A stretch of 64,000 nucleotides of DNA from Acetobacterium malicum subsp. dehalogenans DSM 11527 (GTDB lineage: Bacteria > Bacillota > Clostridia > Eubacteriales > Eubacteriaceae), in contig NZ_AXAC01000014.1 in the NCBI RefSeq assembly GCF_000472665.1, positions 37,574-101,573 of the forward strand, in the 5' to 3' direction. Position numbers and translations under genes: made by a program. A model generated the notes under the pieces. That model had not been told where the DNA came from. It made no database searches and saw only the letters and a program-made list of their open reading frames with translations. Shown here piece by piece: positions 1 to 9,464 of this stretch; position 1 is the stretch's first letter; every line of letters starts with the position of its first letter.

Positions 1-1051
1 TCAGTTTGTTTAAGACTCGTTTTGTTGAAGGGTAATCACGTTTCAGAAAATAATATCGGGCCAGAGCGAAGGCGTATTTTTCAAATTGGTGCCGGTAGAA
101 GGCTGCCTGAGAGTTTGCCCAGGGATAATCATTTTCAGCCAGATAATCCTCTTCATATAGTAAAAGGGCCCGTTCAGTTTTTTTGACTGCTTCGGTATCA
201 AAGGAATTATAGGGATTTACTGAGGTTTTAATCAGGTTTTTTAATTCATCAAGGTCAGTGTAAAAACGGTGTTCATCATAACAGTAAAAACCGTTGACCA
301 ACTCCAGTTGAAAGGATACATTCACGGATTTCAAATCTTTCTTCAGATTATAAATGGAGGTATGAAGATGTTTGTTGGCTTTTTCCAGTTCGAGTTCCGG
401 CCAGAGAGCTTCCAGTATTTCAGCTTTTGAAATATACTGGTTTTCTTTCTGCAGGATAAATGCAAACAGTTCTTCAGTCTTGCTGGTCCGCCACTTGATC
501 GGTTTTAGGGCATTGTCGGTTAATGCTCTGAATTTTCCGAAAAAATACACAGAGAGTTCGGGTTTACCCACTTGTGGTGATTTCTGATCATTTATGAATT
601 GTTGCTGATTCCTGATGGTGTCAATGAGTTTCTTTTCGTGCAGCTTGCGTTTGGTAATATCCCTGGAAACACCGGAGATCATGACGTGATTTGTATCGGT
701 GTTGAGTTGGAGACGGGTAGAGATTTCGATGATTTTAATCGAGCCATCTTTACAGTATTGTTCGTATTCACTGAGATCATAGACGATGGCATCACTCCGG
801 TCACCGTCAATAAACCGTTGATAACGACGTAGACCTTCATTCTTGATTTTCTGCAGCGATTCCATGGTTAAGCAGTCTTCCAGGCTTTCAGCCATTGCTT
901 CGGCGACGGTGAGTCCTCTGAGCTGGTAAATGGAGGGACTGACATATAAAAATTTCTTTAAAGTGAGATCAAAAACCCAGACGCATTCTTTGAGTTCTTC
1001 AACTAGGATCTTAAAATCTATTGTCATCTCAGGTGTTGACTGTTTGCCCAT
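1..1051 (-). CDS. PAS + SARP/BTAD-type transcriptional regulator, partial
   Basis: An open frame runs from an ATG at 1051 leftwards off the window with no stop; at least 350 residues are present and the C-terminus is missing. A GGAGG lies about 10 bases before the ATG. Residues 1-130 look like a PAS sensor (ECVWVFDLTLKKFLYVSP, then VSRDITKRK at its end). From about residue 165 there is an OmpR-type winged helix (SVYFFGKFRAL, then ISKAEILEALWPE and ANKHLHTSIYNLKKDL), followed by the helical repeat segment typical of bacterial transcriptional activation domains (ALLLYEEDYLAENDYPWA). This architecture is that of a SARP-like activator with a PAS input. The ligand and targets are unknown. The divergently placed chemoreceptor is the nearest neighbour. 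Confidence 0.8.
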   Translation of the reverse strand, partial: MGKQSTPEMTIDFKILVEELKECVWVFDLTLKKFLYVSPSIYQLRGLTVAEAMAESLEDCLTMESLQKIKNEGLRRYQRFIDGDRSDAIVYDLSEYEQYCKDGSIKIIEISTRLQLNTDTNHVMISGVSRDITKRKLHEKKLIDTIRNQQQFINDQKSPQVGKPELSVYFFGKFRALTDNALKPIKWRTSKTEELFAFILQKENQYISKAEILEALWPELELEKANKHLHTSIYNLKKDLKSVNVSFQLELVNGFYCYDEHRFYTDLDELKNLIKTSVNPYNSFDTEAVKKTERALLLYEEDYLAENDYPWANSQAAFYRHQFEKYAFALARYYFLKRDYPSTKRVLNKL

Positions 1052-1349
1052 TAATCATTTGCCTCCATAAAAATACGCTACTGTTTCGCGATATATTGCG
1101 CTGTCTTCAATAGTGATTGTTTCACTTTATTCTGTTTAGAATTTGTTGAGTTTATTATAGTATAATCCTAAACATTGCGGCTTTCAAGGGTTAAATATGA
1201 ATAATTCCTAACTATTTATTTTCTCGTCTTTGACAAAAATATATAAATACTGGCACCTGCCAAGAGGTTTTAACATCAAAGAGTAATATATATTTAGAGA
1301 AGAGTAAAAAACAATAGCTGCATCTGAAAAACTGAAGGGAGTATGAGTA
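1052..1349. other. Intergenic region between divergent genes
   Basis: About 300 AT-rich bases between the regulator and the chemoreceptor. It must hold both promoters. A TATAAT at 1161-1166 on the plus strand is the best -10 candidate for the chemoreceptor, but no convincing -35 sits 16-18 bases upstream. No small gene or RNA recognised. Confidence 0.4.
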
Positions 1350-4300
1350 ATGAAGGCAGAAAGAAATGATTTAAAGAACAATCAGAATGGAGGTGAAGGT
1401 TTTATTGTAAAAATGCGCTTGACGACTAAGCTTATTTTGTTAACCGTGCTGACCCTGGCGGCAGCCGTTATTACTCTGGGAATTCTGGTGGTCAATAGTG
1501 GGGCAGCTATTATTGACCAGGAAACGGAAGCAGATGCCCTGGAATATGTAGAGGAATCGGCGGGCCTGATTGGGGCTGAAATCTCAGGAAATCTGGAAAC
1601 CCTGAATGAGATCGCCCTTCGGGAGCGAACCACTGGTATGGATTTTGGGATCCAGGTGGCATCTATTTCTGGTGATGTGGAACGGTTGGGCTATCAGGAT
1701 ATGGCGGTGATTGGAACGAATGGCCACGGTAAATATATAATTAGCGGCGGTGAGTTTGATGTACCCGATCAGATCTGGTATCAGGAAGCGTTAAAGGGTA
1801 ATGCTTACGTTTCAGATGTGGCCATCAGTCAGGTAACGAAAAAGCCGGCGGTTTTTGAAGTAGTACCCATCAAAAAAGATAATCAGATTGTAGGCGTGCT
1901 CCTGGGAAGACGGGATGCCAATTTTTTAAGCGCTATTACCAATTCCCTCGGCGACGGTAAAATTAAATACGGCTATGTGATCAGTGCCAGTGGTGGCATG
2001 ATGGCTCATCCCAGCGAAGAAATAGTCATGAACCAGACCAATGTTTTTGCCAATATTGAGAAAGACGGACCGCAGGGCTTTGGCGCTATGTTTAAAGCAT
2101 TAGGATCAAACGAAGTTGCTGCTTTTGAATATGAATATAACGGTGAAACTAAACTGGCCTTTGTGGCACCTATCCCGGAAACCGATTGGACCCTGGTTAT
2201 CACTGAGTCCGAAGCTGCCATGCTGGCACCGATTGTGCAACTGCGTAATACGATCATCATTTTTGCAATAGCGATTCTGGTAGCTGGGGCGGTGGTTTCT
2301 TATATTATTTCCCGGCGTATTGCCAAACCGGTGATTGCCGCCAATGTGCTGATCAAGGAAATCAATGCCGGTCACCTGGGTGAGCGGCTGGAAATCACCT
2401 CCAAAGATGAAGTTGGCGAAATGACTGATTCCCTCAATCAACTGGCTGATACCTTCCAGTTTGGGATTATTGGTCTGTTGAAGAAAATTTCAAATGGCGA
2501 TGTTTCATCTGTTATTGAGGTTACAGACCCAACGAATGAGGTGATCCCGGTTCTCAAACTGACGGTAGAAACGATCCGGTCATTGATCGATGAAGCCACG
2601 ATGCTGTCTAATGCAGCGCTGGCCGGTCATTGGGAAACCCGTGGCGATGCTGATGCCTTTAATGGCGGCTTTAAAGAAATCGTTCAGGGTGTTAACGCGA
2701 CTCTGGATACGGTGGTGGACAAGATGGTCTGGTATGAAGCAATTATCGATTCAGTGCCTTTTCCGCTACACGTTACTGATAACGATATGAAATGGGCATT
2801 TATGAACAGGGCATTTGAAGATCTGATGATTGACGGTAAGGTAATCAAAGATCGGGCTTCCGCAGTCGGCATGGATTGCCACAATGCGGGAGCAAATATT
2901 TGTCAGACTGAAGGCTGTGGAATCCGCCGTTTGGTTGATCAGGGCATCGGTGAGACCTACTTTGAATGGTGTGGTCGGAATAATAAGCAGGATACGGCTT
3001 ATCTGAAAAATGCCAAAGGTGAAAACGTCGGTTTTGTCGAAATCGTCTCCGATCTGACCCCGATGATCCGGGTGAGCAATTATACCAGCAACGAGGTAGC
3101 CAGACTGGCTAATAATCTGACCTGTCTGGCCCAGGGTAATCTGGAGTTTGATCTGGAAATCGGTCAGGCGGATGAGTACACTTCGGAAGTCAGTGCGCAG
3201 TTTGCTGAGATCCGCAATAGTTTGTCGGACGTGAAAGATTCGGTTGATCATCTGATTGCTGATGCCACGATGCTGGCTCAGGCCGGTATTGAAGGACAGT
3301 TAGATACCCGGGCCGATGCCAACCAGCATCAGGGCGACTTTGCTAAAATTGTTGACGGTGTCAATGCCACCCTGGATGCTGTGGTAGCGCCAATTCAGGA
3401 AGCTTCATCAACGCTCAAAGAACTCGCCAAGGGGAACCTCAATACAGGGATGGTGGGGAATTATAACGGCGACTATACCCAGATTAAAGACGACATGAAC
3501 CAGACGGTGACCTTCCTGAAACGCTATGTTGATGAAATTTCAGATACCCTTAATGAAATCGGGCAGGGGAACCTGACGCTGGAAATAACCGATGATTATC
3601 TGGGCGACTTCCAAGCCATTAAGACTGCGCTAAACGAGATCACGACAAATCTCAGCACCACCATGGCGGATATCAATGAAGCCGCCGGTCAGGTAGAAGC
3701 TGGTGCGCTCCAGATTTCTGATGGTGGCCAGGCTCTGTCACAGGGAACCACGGAACAGGCCAGCTCGATCCAGGAACTTACGGCTTCCATGGAAGAAGTA
3801 GCTGGTGAAACGATGCGAAATGCAAAAAATGCCAATAACGCCAATGAACTGGCGTCTGAAGTTAAAACCAATGCTGAGGTTGGTAACCGGCAAATGGCTC
3901 AAATGGTTTCAGCGATGGTGGAAATCAATGAGGCGTCCAGTAATATTTCTAAAATCATTAAGGTTATTGATGATATCGCCTTCCAGACCAATATTCTGGC
4001 TCTCAACGCCGCGGTGGAAGCGGCCCGAGCCGGGCAACATGGCAAGGGTTTTGCAGTAGTGGCCGAAGAAGTACGGACCCTGGCGGCCCGAAGTGCTGAT
4101 GCCGCCAAGGAAACAACCGCATTGATCGAGGGCTCGATTTCGAAAACTGAAGCGGGTTCAAAAATTGCTGGACAAACGGCCGATAGCTTAAAAGAAATCC
4201 TCAATCAAATTGAGAAGGTCACCAGTCTGGTCGGTGATATTGCCCGGGCATCCAATGACCAGGCATCGGAAATTGCTCAGATCAACCAGGGGATTGAACA

Positions 4301-4535
4301 GGTTTCCCAGGTGGTGCAAACCAATTCCGCCACCGCCGAAGAAAGTGCCGCCGCCAGTGAGGAGCTTTCTGGTCAGGCGGAAATCTTAAAACAGATGGTG
4401 GGTGCCTTCCGTCTCAAAGGTAAGCGTTTGGGCAGTAGTAACAGAACCCCGGCGCAACCGGCACCAAAGCTAGTAAGTTCATCGTCGCCAAAGATTGATA
4501 TCTTCTTGGATGACGTAGAAATGGACAAGTATTAA
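1350..4535 (+). CDS. Methyl-accepting chemotaxis protein (Cache-HAMP-PAS-signalling)
   Basis: A 1061-residue transmembrane chemoreceptor. TM1 is around residues 24-46, an extracellular Cache-type sensor follows (about 60-295), TM2 is about 300-320, then HAMP and HAMP-like linkers. A cytoplasmic PAS domain lies at about 455-575, with three cysteines spaced as in ICQTEGCGI and a fourth in EWCGRNN. The MCP signalling hairpin is at about 765-1025, with the conserved tip [20 protein letters not shown]. It should control CheA through CheW. It is about 35-40 residues longer than its paralogue at 35881 and shares near-identical PAS and signalling segments with it. The start at 1350 has an AAGGGAG site 11 bases upstream; an internal ATG at 1413 is a weaker alternative. 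No CheR-tethering pentapeptide is seen at the C-terminus. Confidence 0.93.
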   Translation: MKAERNDLKNNQNGGEGFIVKMRLTTKLILLTVLTLAAAVITLGILVVNSGAAIIDQETEADALEYVEESAGLIGAEISGNLETLNEIALRERTTGMDFGIQVASISGDVERLGYQDMAVIGTNGHGKYIISGGEFDVPDQIWYQEALKGNAYVSDVAISQVTKKPAVFEVVPIKKDNQIVGVLLGRRDANFLSAITNSLGDGKIKYGYVISASGGMMAHPSEEIVMNQTNVFANIEKDGPQGFGAMFKALGSNEVAAFEYEYNGETKLAFVAPIPETDWTLVITESEAAMLAPIVQLRNTIIIFAIAILVAGAVVSYIISRRIAKPVIAANVLIKEINAGHLGERLEITSKDEVGEMTDSLNQLADTFQFGIIGLLKKISNGDVSSVIEVTDPTNEVIPVLKLTVETIRSLIDEATMLSNAALAGHWETRGDADAFNGGFKEIVQGVNATLDTVVDKMVWYEAIIDSVPFPLHVTDNDMKWAFMNRAFEDLMIDGKVIKDRASAVGMDCHNAGANICQTEGCGIRRLVDQGIGETYFEWCGRNNKQDTAYLKNAKGENVGFVEIVSDLTPMIRVSNYTSNEVARLANNLTCLAQGNLEFDLEIGQADEYTSEVSAQFAEIRNSLSDVKDSVDHLIADATMLAQAGIEGQLDTRADANQHQGDFAKIVDGVNATLDAVVAPIQEASSTLKELAKGNLNTGMVGNYNGDYTQIKDDMNQTVTFLKRYVDEISDTLNEIGQGNLTLEITDDYLGDFQAIKTALNEITTNLSTTMADINEAAGQVEAGALQISDGGQALSQGTTEQASSIQELTASMEEVAGETMRNAKNANNANELASEVKTNAEVGNRQMAQMVSAMVEINEASSNISKIIKVIDDIAFQTNILALNAAVEAARAGQHGKGFAVVAEEVRTLAARSADAAKETTALIEGSISKTEAGSKIAGQTADSLKEILNQIEKVTSLVGDIARASNDQASEIAQINQGIEQVSQVVQTNSATAEESAAASEELSGQAEILKQMVGAFRLKGKRLGSSNRTPAQPAPKLVSSSSPKIDIFLDDVEMDKY

Positions 4536-4552
4536 TAGCATCGACTCAATTA

Positions 4553-4591
4553 AAAAGCAACCTCGGCGTTTTATACGTCCAGGTTGCTTTT
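4553..4591. terminator. Bidirectional terminator hairpin
   Basis: Stem AAAAGCAACCT / AGGTTGCTTTT with a 17-base loop, flanked by A and T runs. It sits between the convergent chemoreceptor and hydrolase genes and can serve both. Confidence 0.85.
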
Positions 4592-4592
4592 A

Positions 4593-5636
4593 TTATCGGT
4601 GGATTAAATCTTTTAAAATCGTCAGCACCGCCTCCGGTTCCTCAAAGATGGGGCTGTGGGCGGAGTCTTCAAAAAGATAGAAATGCTTTTCCGGAGCCTG
4701 GATTTCTTCCAGATAAACCTCGGACAGATGATGATTGACGGTGTAATCATAAACACCGGAAAAAAACAGGACAGGAAGCTTCAGCCGGGTGACAATGTCA
4801 CTGAGATTGGCCTGCCGGAATTCGTCGTTGAGGACGGTGTTTTGAGAAAATGCTTTGCCTTGCCAGATCTGGATCTTCTCCTTTAGCATATATTCCCGGT
4901 GCGTCATCACGGCCAGAAAAATCCCGGTAATCACCGAATACATTGTATGGGTGGTACCAATCCCGGCCTCATGCATCACCTGATCCCGAATTCGTTCGTA
5001 GGCGGCGGTGCCGTAAGGGGCTTTTTTTAGTAGTTCCAGGTTTTTCTTATCATCGGTATAGAAGTCCAGCATAAATTCATAGGCTAACTCCTCCGACAGG
5101 GGCAGATTGACCGACTGAGCTACCCCAATATAGGCATGGTAAAGCTCAGGTGCCTGGGCGGCGGCCTGAATCCCGACATAGGTCCCAAAGGAGTGAGCCA
5201 TCAAATAGATTTTATTCTGCTGAAACCGTTGACGCAGATACTGGGTTACCGCAATGGTATCGGCCACCATCTGGGCGGTGGTCATCGTCTCCGGGGAAAT
5301 TTTAGTATTGTATGATAGTCCGGCACCCCGCTGATCCCACCACACGACGGTAAAGAGTTCGTCGAGGCGGGAAGGATGACTGGCGTTCAGCCAATATTCG
5401 GGCATCCCCGGGCCACCATGGACAAAGAGCAGCACCGGCCGGGTCGGGTCTCGGGTTTTAATGATCATCCCCATTTCTACCCCGTTAATTGGGACCCAGG
5501 ATTTTTCTGACAAACTGCCCGGCAGTACCTGGCCGTTGATATCGCTAAAGGGAATCATTTTACCGGAAACGAAGAGCATCAGCAGAATGGTGACAATGCT
5601 GATGAAAGTCAGTAGCAGAATAAAAAATAGCACCAT
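4593..5636 (-). CDS. Membrane-anchored alpha/beta hydrolase (proline iminopeptidase-like)
   Basis: About 347 residues. An N-terminal hydrophobic segment (residues 1-24) should anchor the enzyme in the membrane with the catalytic domain outside. The fold motifs are in order: oxyanion loop HGGPG, strand WWDQRGAG, nucleophile elbow AHSFG, acid GVYDYT and base DSAHSP near the C-terminus. HGGPG plus WDQRGAG is the signature of the proline iminopeptidase (S33) branch, but similar enzymes include esterases and lactonases, so the substrate is not assigned. I chose the ATG at 5636 (AGAGGA about 8 bases upstream) over an ATG 42 bases further out that has no ribosome site. It is monocistronic, followed by a terminator. 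Confidence 0.85.
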   Translation of the reverse strand: MVLFFILLLTFISIVTILLMLFVSGKMIPFSDINGQVLPGSLSEKSWVPINGVEMGMIIKTRDPTRPVLLFVHGGPGMPEYWLNASHPSRLDELFTVVWWDQRGAGLSYNTKISPETMTTAQMVADTIAVTQYLRQRFQQNKIYLMAHSFGTYVGIQAAAQAPELYHAYIGVAQSVNLPLSEELAYEFMLDFYTDDKKNLELLKKAPYGTAAYERIRDQVMHEAGIGTTHTMYSVITGIFLAVMTHREYMLKEKIQIWQGKAFSQNTVLNDEFRQANLSDIVTRLKLPVLFFSGVYDYTVNHHLSEVYLEEIQAPEKHFYLFEDSAHSPIFEEPEAVLTILKDLIHR

Positions 5637-5820
5637 GATTCGGTCCTCTTTCCAATGAATTTTTGAGGAGTGTCGCACTTAAACAGCCAACGCTTCGATT
5701 GACAGGATGTTTCGATTATATCGGAACACTTTGCAGGCGTCAAGCGGGAAGTGGGTTCTCAACAATAAGATTGGCAGGGCTGACTTGAACCGCGAGATCC
5801 GGCGTCATCAAAAAATCATT

Positions 5821-5870
5821 GAGGCTGATTCCGCATTACTGGTGCAGAATCAGCCTCTGTTTCGTTTTTT
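5821..5870. terminator. Terminator hairpin
   Basis: Stem GAGGCTGATTC / GAATCAGCCTC with T-rich sequence on both sides, downstream of the minus-strand zinc-ribbon gene. Confidence 0.75.
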
Positions 5871-5919
5871 TATGGTCATTGGTTCGAACTCCCTTCTGGT
5901 TTGGTTGCAGTAATTTTAG

Positions 5920-6867
5920 TCAGGGCACATAGGTGCAAAGATAACCATTGATATAGATGGCATTGTCACCCAGGGGGTTACAGTCGATGTAGAGCTGGTC
6001 GCCGCCAGTATAAACGGTGCCAATGGTGCCGTTTGTTCCGGTGGTTACAGTTGAAGAGTAATAATCATAATAATAGTCGCTGCCGCCATCAGTTACCAGT
6101 AACATGCCATTGCTGAACTGATAATAAAGGGTAAATCCGCTGCCGTCGGTCCACTGCCATGTTCCGCTGATGTTATTTTCGAACTGCTGCCATTCACTGA
6201 CTTCGGGCTCTACGGTAACTGCCGGGGTAGTCGTAGCTGCTGGTTGCTGAGTTGTGGCCTGTTGCGGAATGGTGATGGTGAAGGAGCCTGTTTTGATACC
6301 ACTTGTATTGCCATTCTTGTCAATCGCAATACTCTTCAGGGTGGTCGTCGTGTTTAGCACGATGGCACTGTCATAACGGCTGGATTTGTCAGTCGGGTCG
6401 CTGCCGTCAATGGTAAAATACACAACAATTTCCTCACCGGCGGGCTTGTTGATTTCAACTTTCTGAGACGAGGTGTAACTGCCTTCGTTTAAGGAATAAG
6501 AAGGCAACTCGATGGTCCCCTGTTTTCCCCCTGTCAATCCCTGGGTGCTGTGATTGGCAGCGGTGTTAGTTGAATTTGAAATGAGCCTGCTTCCGAGACT
6601 AAACCATAAAAACGTTGCACCGCCGATTAAAACAACTACCCCCAGCAGAACCGACAGGATGATAATCGCCGTCTTCTGGGATCCGCTCGACGATGTTTTT
6701 GGGGGCCTGGGAATTTGAGCTGATACCATTGGAACCGGTTGAATCGGATCTTGCGGAACCAGCATGGCATTGGCGGTTGATTCGGTATCAAAGCCGCAAT
6801 TTCCACAGAATGGTTCGCCAGGTTCCAGTTTTGCTCCGCACTTTGGACAAAATTCTGAGTCTTTCAT
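5920..6867 (-). CDS. Zinc-ribbon membrane protein with chitobiase-type C-terminal module
   Basis: About 315 residues. The N-terminus is a zinc ribbon (CPKCGAKLEPGEPFCGNCG), followed by a proline-rich linker, one transmembrane helix (about residues 67-92), an immunoglobulin-like module resembling CHB_HEX_C_1 (VVYFTIDGSDPTDKSSRYD, about 145-200), a Gln/Thr linker, and a C-terminal beta-rich domain rich in Tyr, Asp and Gly. Topology would put the zinc ribbon in the cytoplasm and the rest outside. The start is ATG 6867 behind AGGGAGG at an 8-base spacing; a GTG three codons upstream overlaps that site and is unlikely. Function unknown; the same zinc-ribbon-plus-helix layout recurs at 49670. Confidence 0.8.
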   Translation of the reverse strand: MKDSEFCPKCGAKLEPGEPFCGNCGFDTESTANAMLVPQDPIQPVPMVSAQIPRPPKTSSSGSQKTAIIILSVLLGVVVLIGGATFLWFSLGSRLISNSTNTAANHSTQGLTGGKQGTIELPSYSLNEGSYTSSQKVEINKPAGEEIVVYFTIDGSDPTDKSSRYDSAIVLNTTTTLKSIAIDKNGNTSGIKTGSFTITIPQQATTQQPAATTTPAVTVEPEVSEWQQFENNISGTWQWTDGSGFTLYYQFSNGMLLVTDGGSDYYYDYYSSTVTTGTNGTIGTVYTGGDQLYIDCNPLGDNAIYINGYLCTYVP

Positions 6868-7048
6868 GAATTTCACCTCCCTTCCACAGTGTGAAGGCTT
6901 TTGCGGTCATTTATACTAACTACATACCCGTCCGATTTGAAATATATCATCATCTCAATCGCCAATTAAAAAAAGTGACCGTGAGAAATTTCTGATTAAT
7001 GCGGGTGTTTGGTAATTTAAAATGATTCCATTGATTGCTGATATCAGC

Positions 7049-7077
7049 TTACCAATTTGGTTGGATGATGGTATAAT
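7049..7077 (+). promoter_or_regulatory. Candidate sigma-A promoter for the diguanylate cyclase
   Basis: TTACCA (7049-7054), 17-base spacer, TATAAT (7072-7077). Lies about 115 bases before the chosen start in an otherwise featureless 324-base intergenic region. Confidence 0.5.
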
Positions 7078-7191
7078 AAAGAAAAGTGTTAAGGAATGCG
7101 AAAAAAAAGCGTGTCTTATGTGCAGAGCTATGAATGAGCCGATAGCAGCGGCATGGGCTGTGGTGTATAATTGATCGACAGGAGATTGACG

Positions 7192-8736
7192 ATGGAACCA
7201 TTGCGAAAAAAATACCGTCTGACGTTGGTGGTTATTATTTTAATTCTCGGCGGGTTAAGCAGCCTGGCTTTTTTGCTGCTGTCCTTTCAAATAGAAGCCG
7301 TCTATGAAAAAAATATTGAAGCCAGTATCATCGATGTGAAAAAAACTTTTTTAAAAGATAATGTCGACAACCTGATTTTAACCATCGACCAGGAACGTCA
7401 GGCCCAGGAAACCCTATTTGCCAGACTTAACCAGTTGGCAGAAACCGCTTTGGATGGTTACTATGTCTATAATCCGGATGCTTTTCTGGAACAGGCGATC
7501 CTTTATTTTGAGGATCCGATCCGACAGACTTATTTAACGGTGCTGATCGCTGATTCAGCCACCAGCAGAATCCTTTATTCAGTGAACCTTTCTGATGTGG
7601 ATCAAAGTCTGACCTTTTTAGAAAAAACCGAGCTGCTCACCCCGCAGATGACATCATCGGTTAAAAAGGATTATGGATCCTATCAGGTATTTTTTGGCGT
7701 GCGTCAAAGTCGGGTGGCGGAAATTGTGGAACAGAATATCCGGCAGCTGATTCACGCCTCCCGGTTTTCCAACGATGCCTATTTCTGGGTGAATGAAGTG
7801 GTCAGTTTTGAAGGCGGTGACAACTACGCCATTCGCCTGATTCATCCCAACTTAAAAGACACAGAGGGCCAGCTGTTGTCCACCAATATGACTGACATTC
7901 AAGGAAACTTTCCCTATCTGGAGGAGCTGGAGGGAGTCAAAGGCTCAGGTGAGATTTTTTACACCTACTTTTTTAAAAAATTGAATTCGGACGTGGTATC
8001 AGAAAAGCTTTCTTATGCCCGGCTATATCCCGACTACAATTGGATTGTCGCCATGGGCGTGCATCTCGATGATATCAGCTCCTATGTCAGCGCCGCTACG
8101 GCAGAAAGTAATCAAAGAATCATGTGGTTACTGCTGGGGCTGATTGGCTTTATTTTTGTCCTGATTGTGATTATGACTGTCGCCATGAGTCGGATTGAAG
8201 GCTGGTATTATCGGAATTCTGAGCAGGAACTAAAGGCTGCCGTTTATCTTGATCCCCTGACCCAAACCTATAACCGGCGGGCGGGGAATGAATGTCTGGA
8301 AAAAACATTCAAAACCTATAAACACGCTGGGGAAAGCCCGGCCTTTATTATGATCGACATTGATGGTTTTAAAATAGTTAATGATGAGTGTGGCCACGAT
8401 GTCGGGGATGAGGTGCTGATCAAACTGGCCACCGTCATTAACCAGCATATTCGGGGCAAGGACAAACTTTTCCGTTGGGGTGGCGAAGAATTTCTGCTGG
8501 TCTGTCAGGGGCTTAAGGAAGACGATATTGAGGTCTTTACCACAAAACTGTTGGAAGTCGCCGCCTCCTTTTATTATGACTGTTGTGGTCAGTCCCGTCG
8601 GATCACGGTATCAATGGGGGTTTCTTACTGCAGCCCCGGCGATACCGACGAAAAGGATGTTATTAAACGGGCGGATCAGGGTCTTTACGAAGCCAAAAAA
8701 GCTGGCAAAAACCGCAGCTGTTATATCCGGCCCTAG
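7192..8736 (+). CDS. Cache-domain diguanylate cyclase (GGDEF)
   Basis: About 514 residues. TM1 lies near the N-terminus (LTLVVIILILGGLSSLAFLL), a periplasm-type Cache sensor follows (containing FWVNEVVSFEGGDNY and, near its end, YPDYNWIVAMGVHLDDI), TM2 is at about 318-340, and a complete GGDEF domain is C-terminal. The active-site loop reads GGEEF (WGGEEFLLVC) and the first metal site reads FIMIDIDGFK, so it should make cyclic di-GMP. No EAL domain. Start ATG 7192 has AGGAG 8 bases upstream; a TTG seven codons earlier lacks a site. With the second cyclase at 12240 and two large chemoreceptors it points to a heavy investment in sensing and motility/adhesion control. Confidence 0.92.
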   Translation: MEPLRKKYRLTLVVIILILGGLSSLAFLLLSFQIEAVYEKNIEASIIDVKKTFLKDNVDNLILTIDQERQAQETLFARLNQLAETALDGYYVYNPDAFLEQAILYFEDPIRQTYLTVLIADSATSRILYSVNLSDVDQSLTFLEKTELLTPQMTSSVKKDYGSYQVFFGVRQSRVAEIVEQNIRQLIHASRFSNDAYFWVNEVVSFEGGDNYAIRLIHPNLKDTEGQLLSTNMTDIQGNFPYLEELEGVKGSGEIFYTYFFKKLNSDVVSEKLSYARLYPDYNWIVAMGVHLDDISSYVSAATAESNQRIMWLLLGLIGFIFVLIVIMTVAMSRIEGWYYRNSEQELKAAVYLDPLTQTYNRRAGNECLEKTFKTYKHAGESPAFIMIDIDGFKIVNDECGHDVGDEVLIKLATVINQHIRGKDKLFRWGGEEFLLVCQGLKEDDIEVFTTKLLEVAASFYYDCCGQSRRITVSMGVSYCSPGDTDEKDVIKRADQGLYEAKKAGKNRSCYIRP

Positions 8737-8903
8737 AACCATCTAAATCGATGGTTTACAAGCGGATCTGCTTAATGGACTTCGTGAATGGTTGGTTTTC
8801 GGCGTGAACTGCGATTGTGGATGGCTGATGAATGGGTTAAACTTTGAAGAGAAGTGCTTTTTACTAGGACCGTAACCATTTCAATTAGCAGAGGAGTACA
8901 ATT

Positions 8904-9314
8904 ATGGGATTTTTTGACAAGTTTAAACAGGGATCGAAAGATATGATTAAAAGCTATGACAAGGTGAAACTCAACCAAAAACTAAGTTATGAAGAACTTC
9001 ATGATATTATGAAAGCGGGAACCTATCCCTGCGGGGAACCCCAGTTGACCGGAAAAGGGATTATGCATTGCATTCAGTTTCCACCGGTAGACAAATATGT
9101 TATTCAGGTGGCTTTAAGCGGAACCACCGTGACGATCACCAAAACCTACAATGGCGTTGGCGGTATCCTTAAAGAAACCGTCGGCGATGCTGTGACCGGT
9201 GGCTGGTATGATGTCTTCAATGGCGAAAATATTGACCTTAATCAGATGACCCGGATCATCGGCGAAGAGCTGACCCGACTATGTGGCGAAAAAGGATTAC
9301 TAAAAACCGCGTAA
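8904..9314 (+). CDS. Conserved-looking hypothetical protein, 136 aa
   Basis: A soluble 136-residue protein with a good ribosome site (GAGGAG, 7 bases). It starts GFFDKFKQGSKDMIKSYDKV, a charged helical segment, followed by a beta-rich part with two cysteines (TYPCGEPQL and MHCIQF) and a helical C-terminus ending near RLCGEKG. No signal peptide or membrane segment. I do not recognise the family. It stands alone between the diguanylate cyclase and the convergent permease genes, from which it is separated by a terminator. Confidence 0.65.
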   Translation: MGFFDKFKQGSKDMIKSYDKVKLNQKLSYEELHDIMKAGTYPCGEPQLTGKGIMHCIQFPPVDKYVIQVALSGTTVTITKTYNGVGGILKETVGDAVTGGWYDVFNGENIDLNQMTRIIGEELTRLCGEKGLLKTA

Positions 9315-9421
9315 GCTGTCAGGGCGAGTGAAACAGCCAGTAAAAAATGCCGAAACAATAAAGGCAAAGCGCCATCAACGGTTTTGATATACATGGATGA
9401 TTCCAAGCCGATAAAAACACT

Positions 9422-9464
9422 AAAATCCCCCGGCTGCCAAAGAACAGCAGCAGAGGGATTTTTT
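9422..9464. terminator. Bidirectional terminator
   Basis: Stem AAAATCCC with an inner GGCTGC, against GCAGC and GGGATTTT, followed by T on both strands. It abuts the stop codon of the minus-strand permease half and also faces the 8904 gene. Confidence 0.75.

Noticed and set aside
5880..5912. GGTTCGAACTCC resembling a tRNA T-loop
   Set aside because: The flanking bases do not form a T stem, and no D-arm, anticodon arm or acceptor stem can be built; it follows a terminator T run.
5707..5913. 68-codon plus-strand frame over the 5' region of the hydrolase gene
   Set aside because: It overlaps a terminator hairpin, has no ribosome site and no recognisable protein character.
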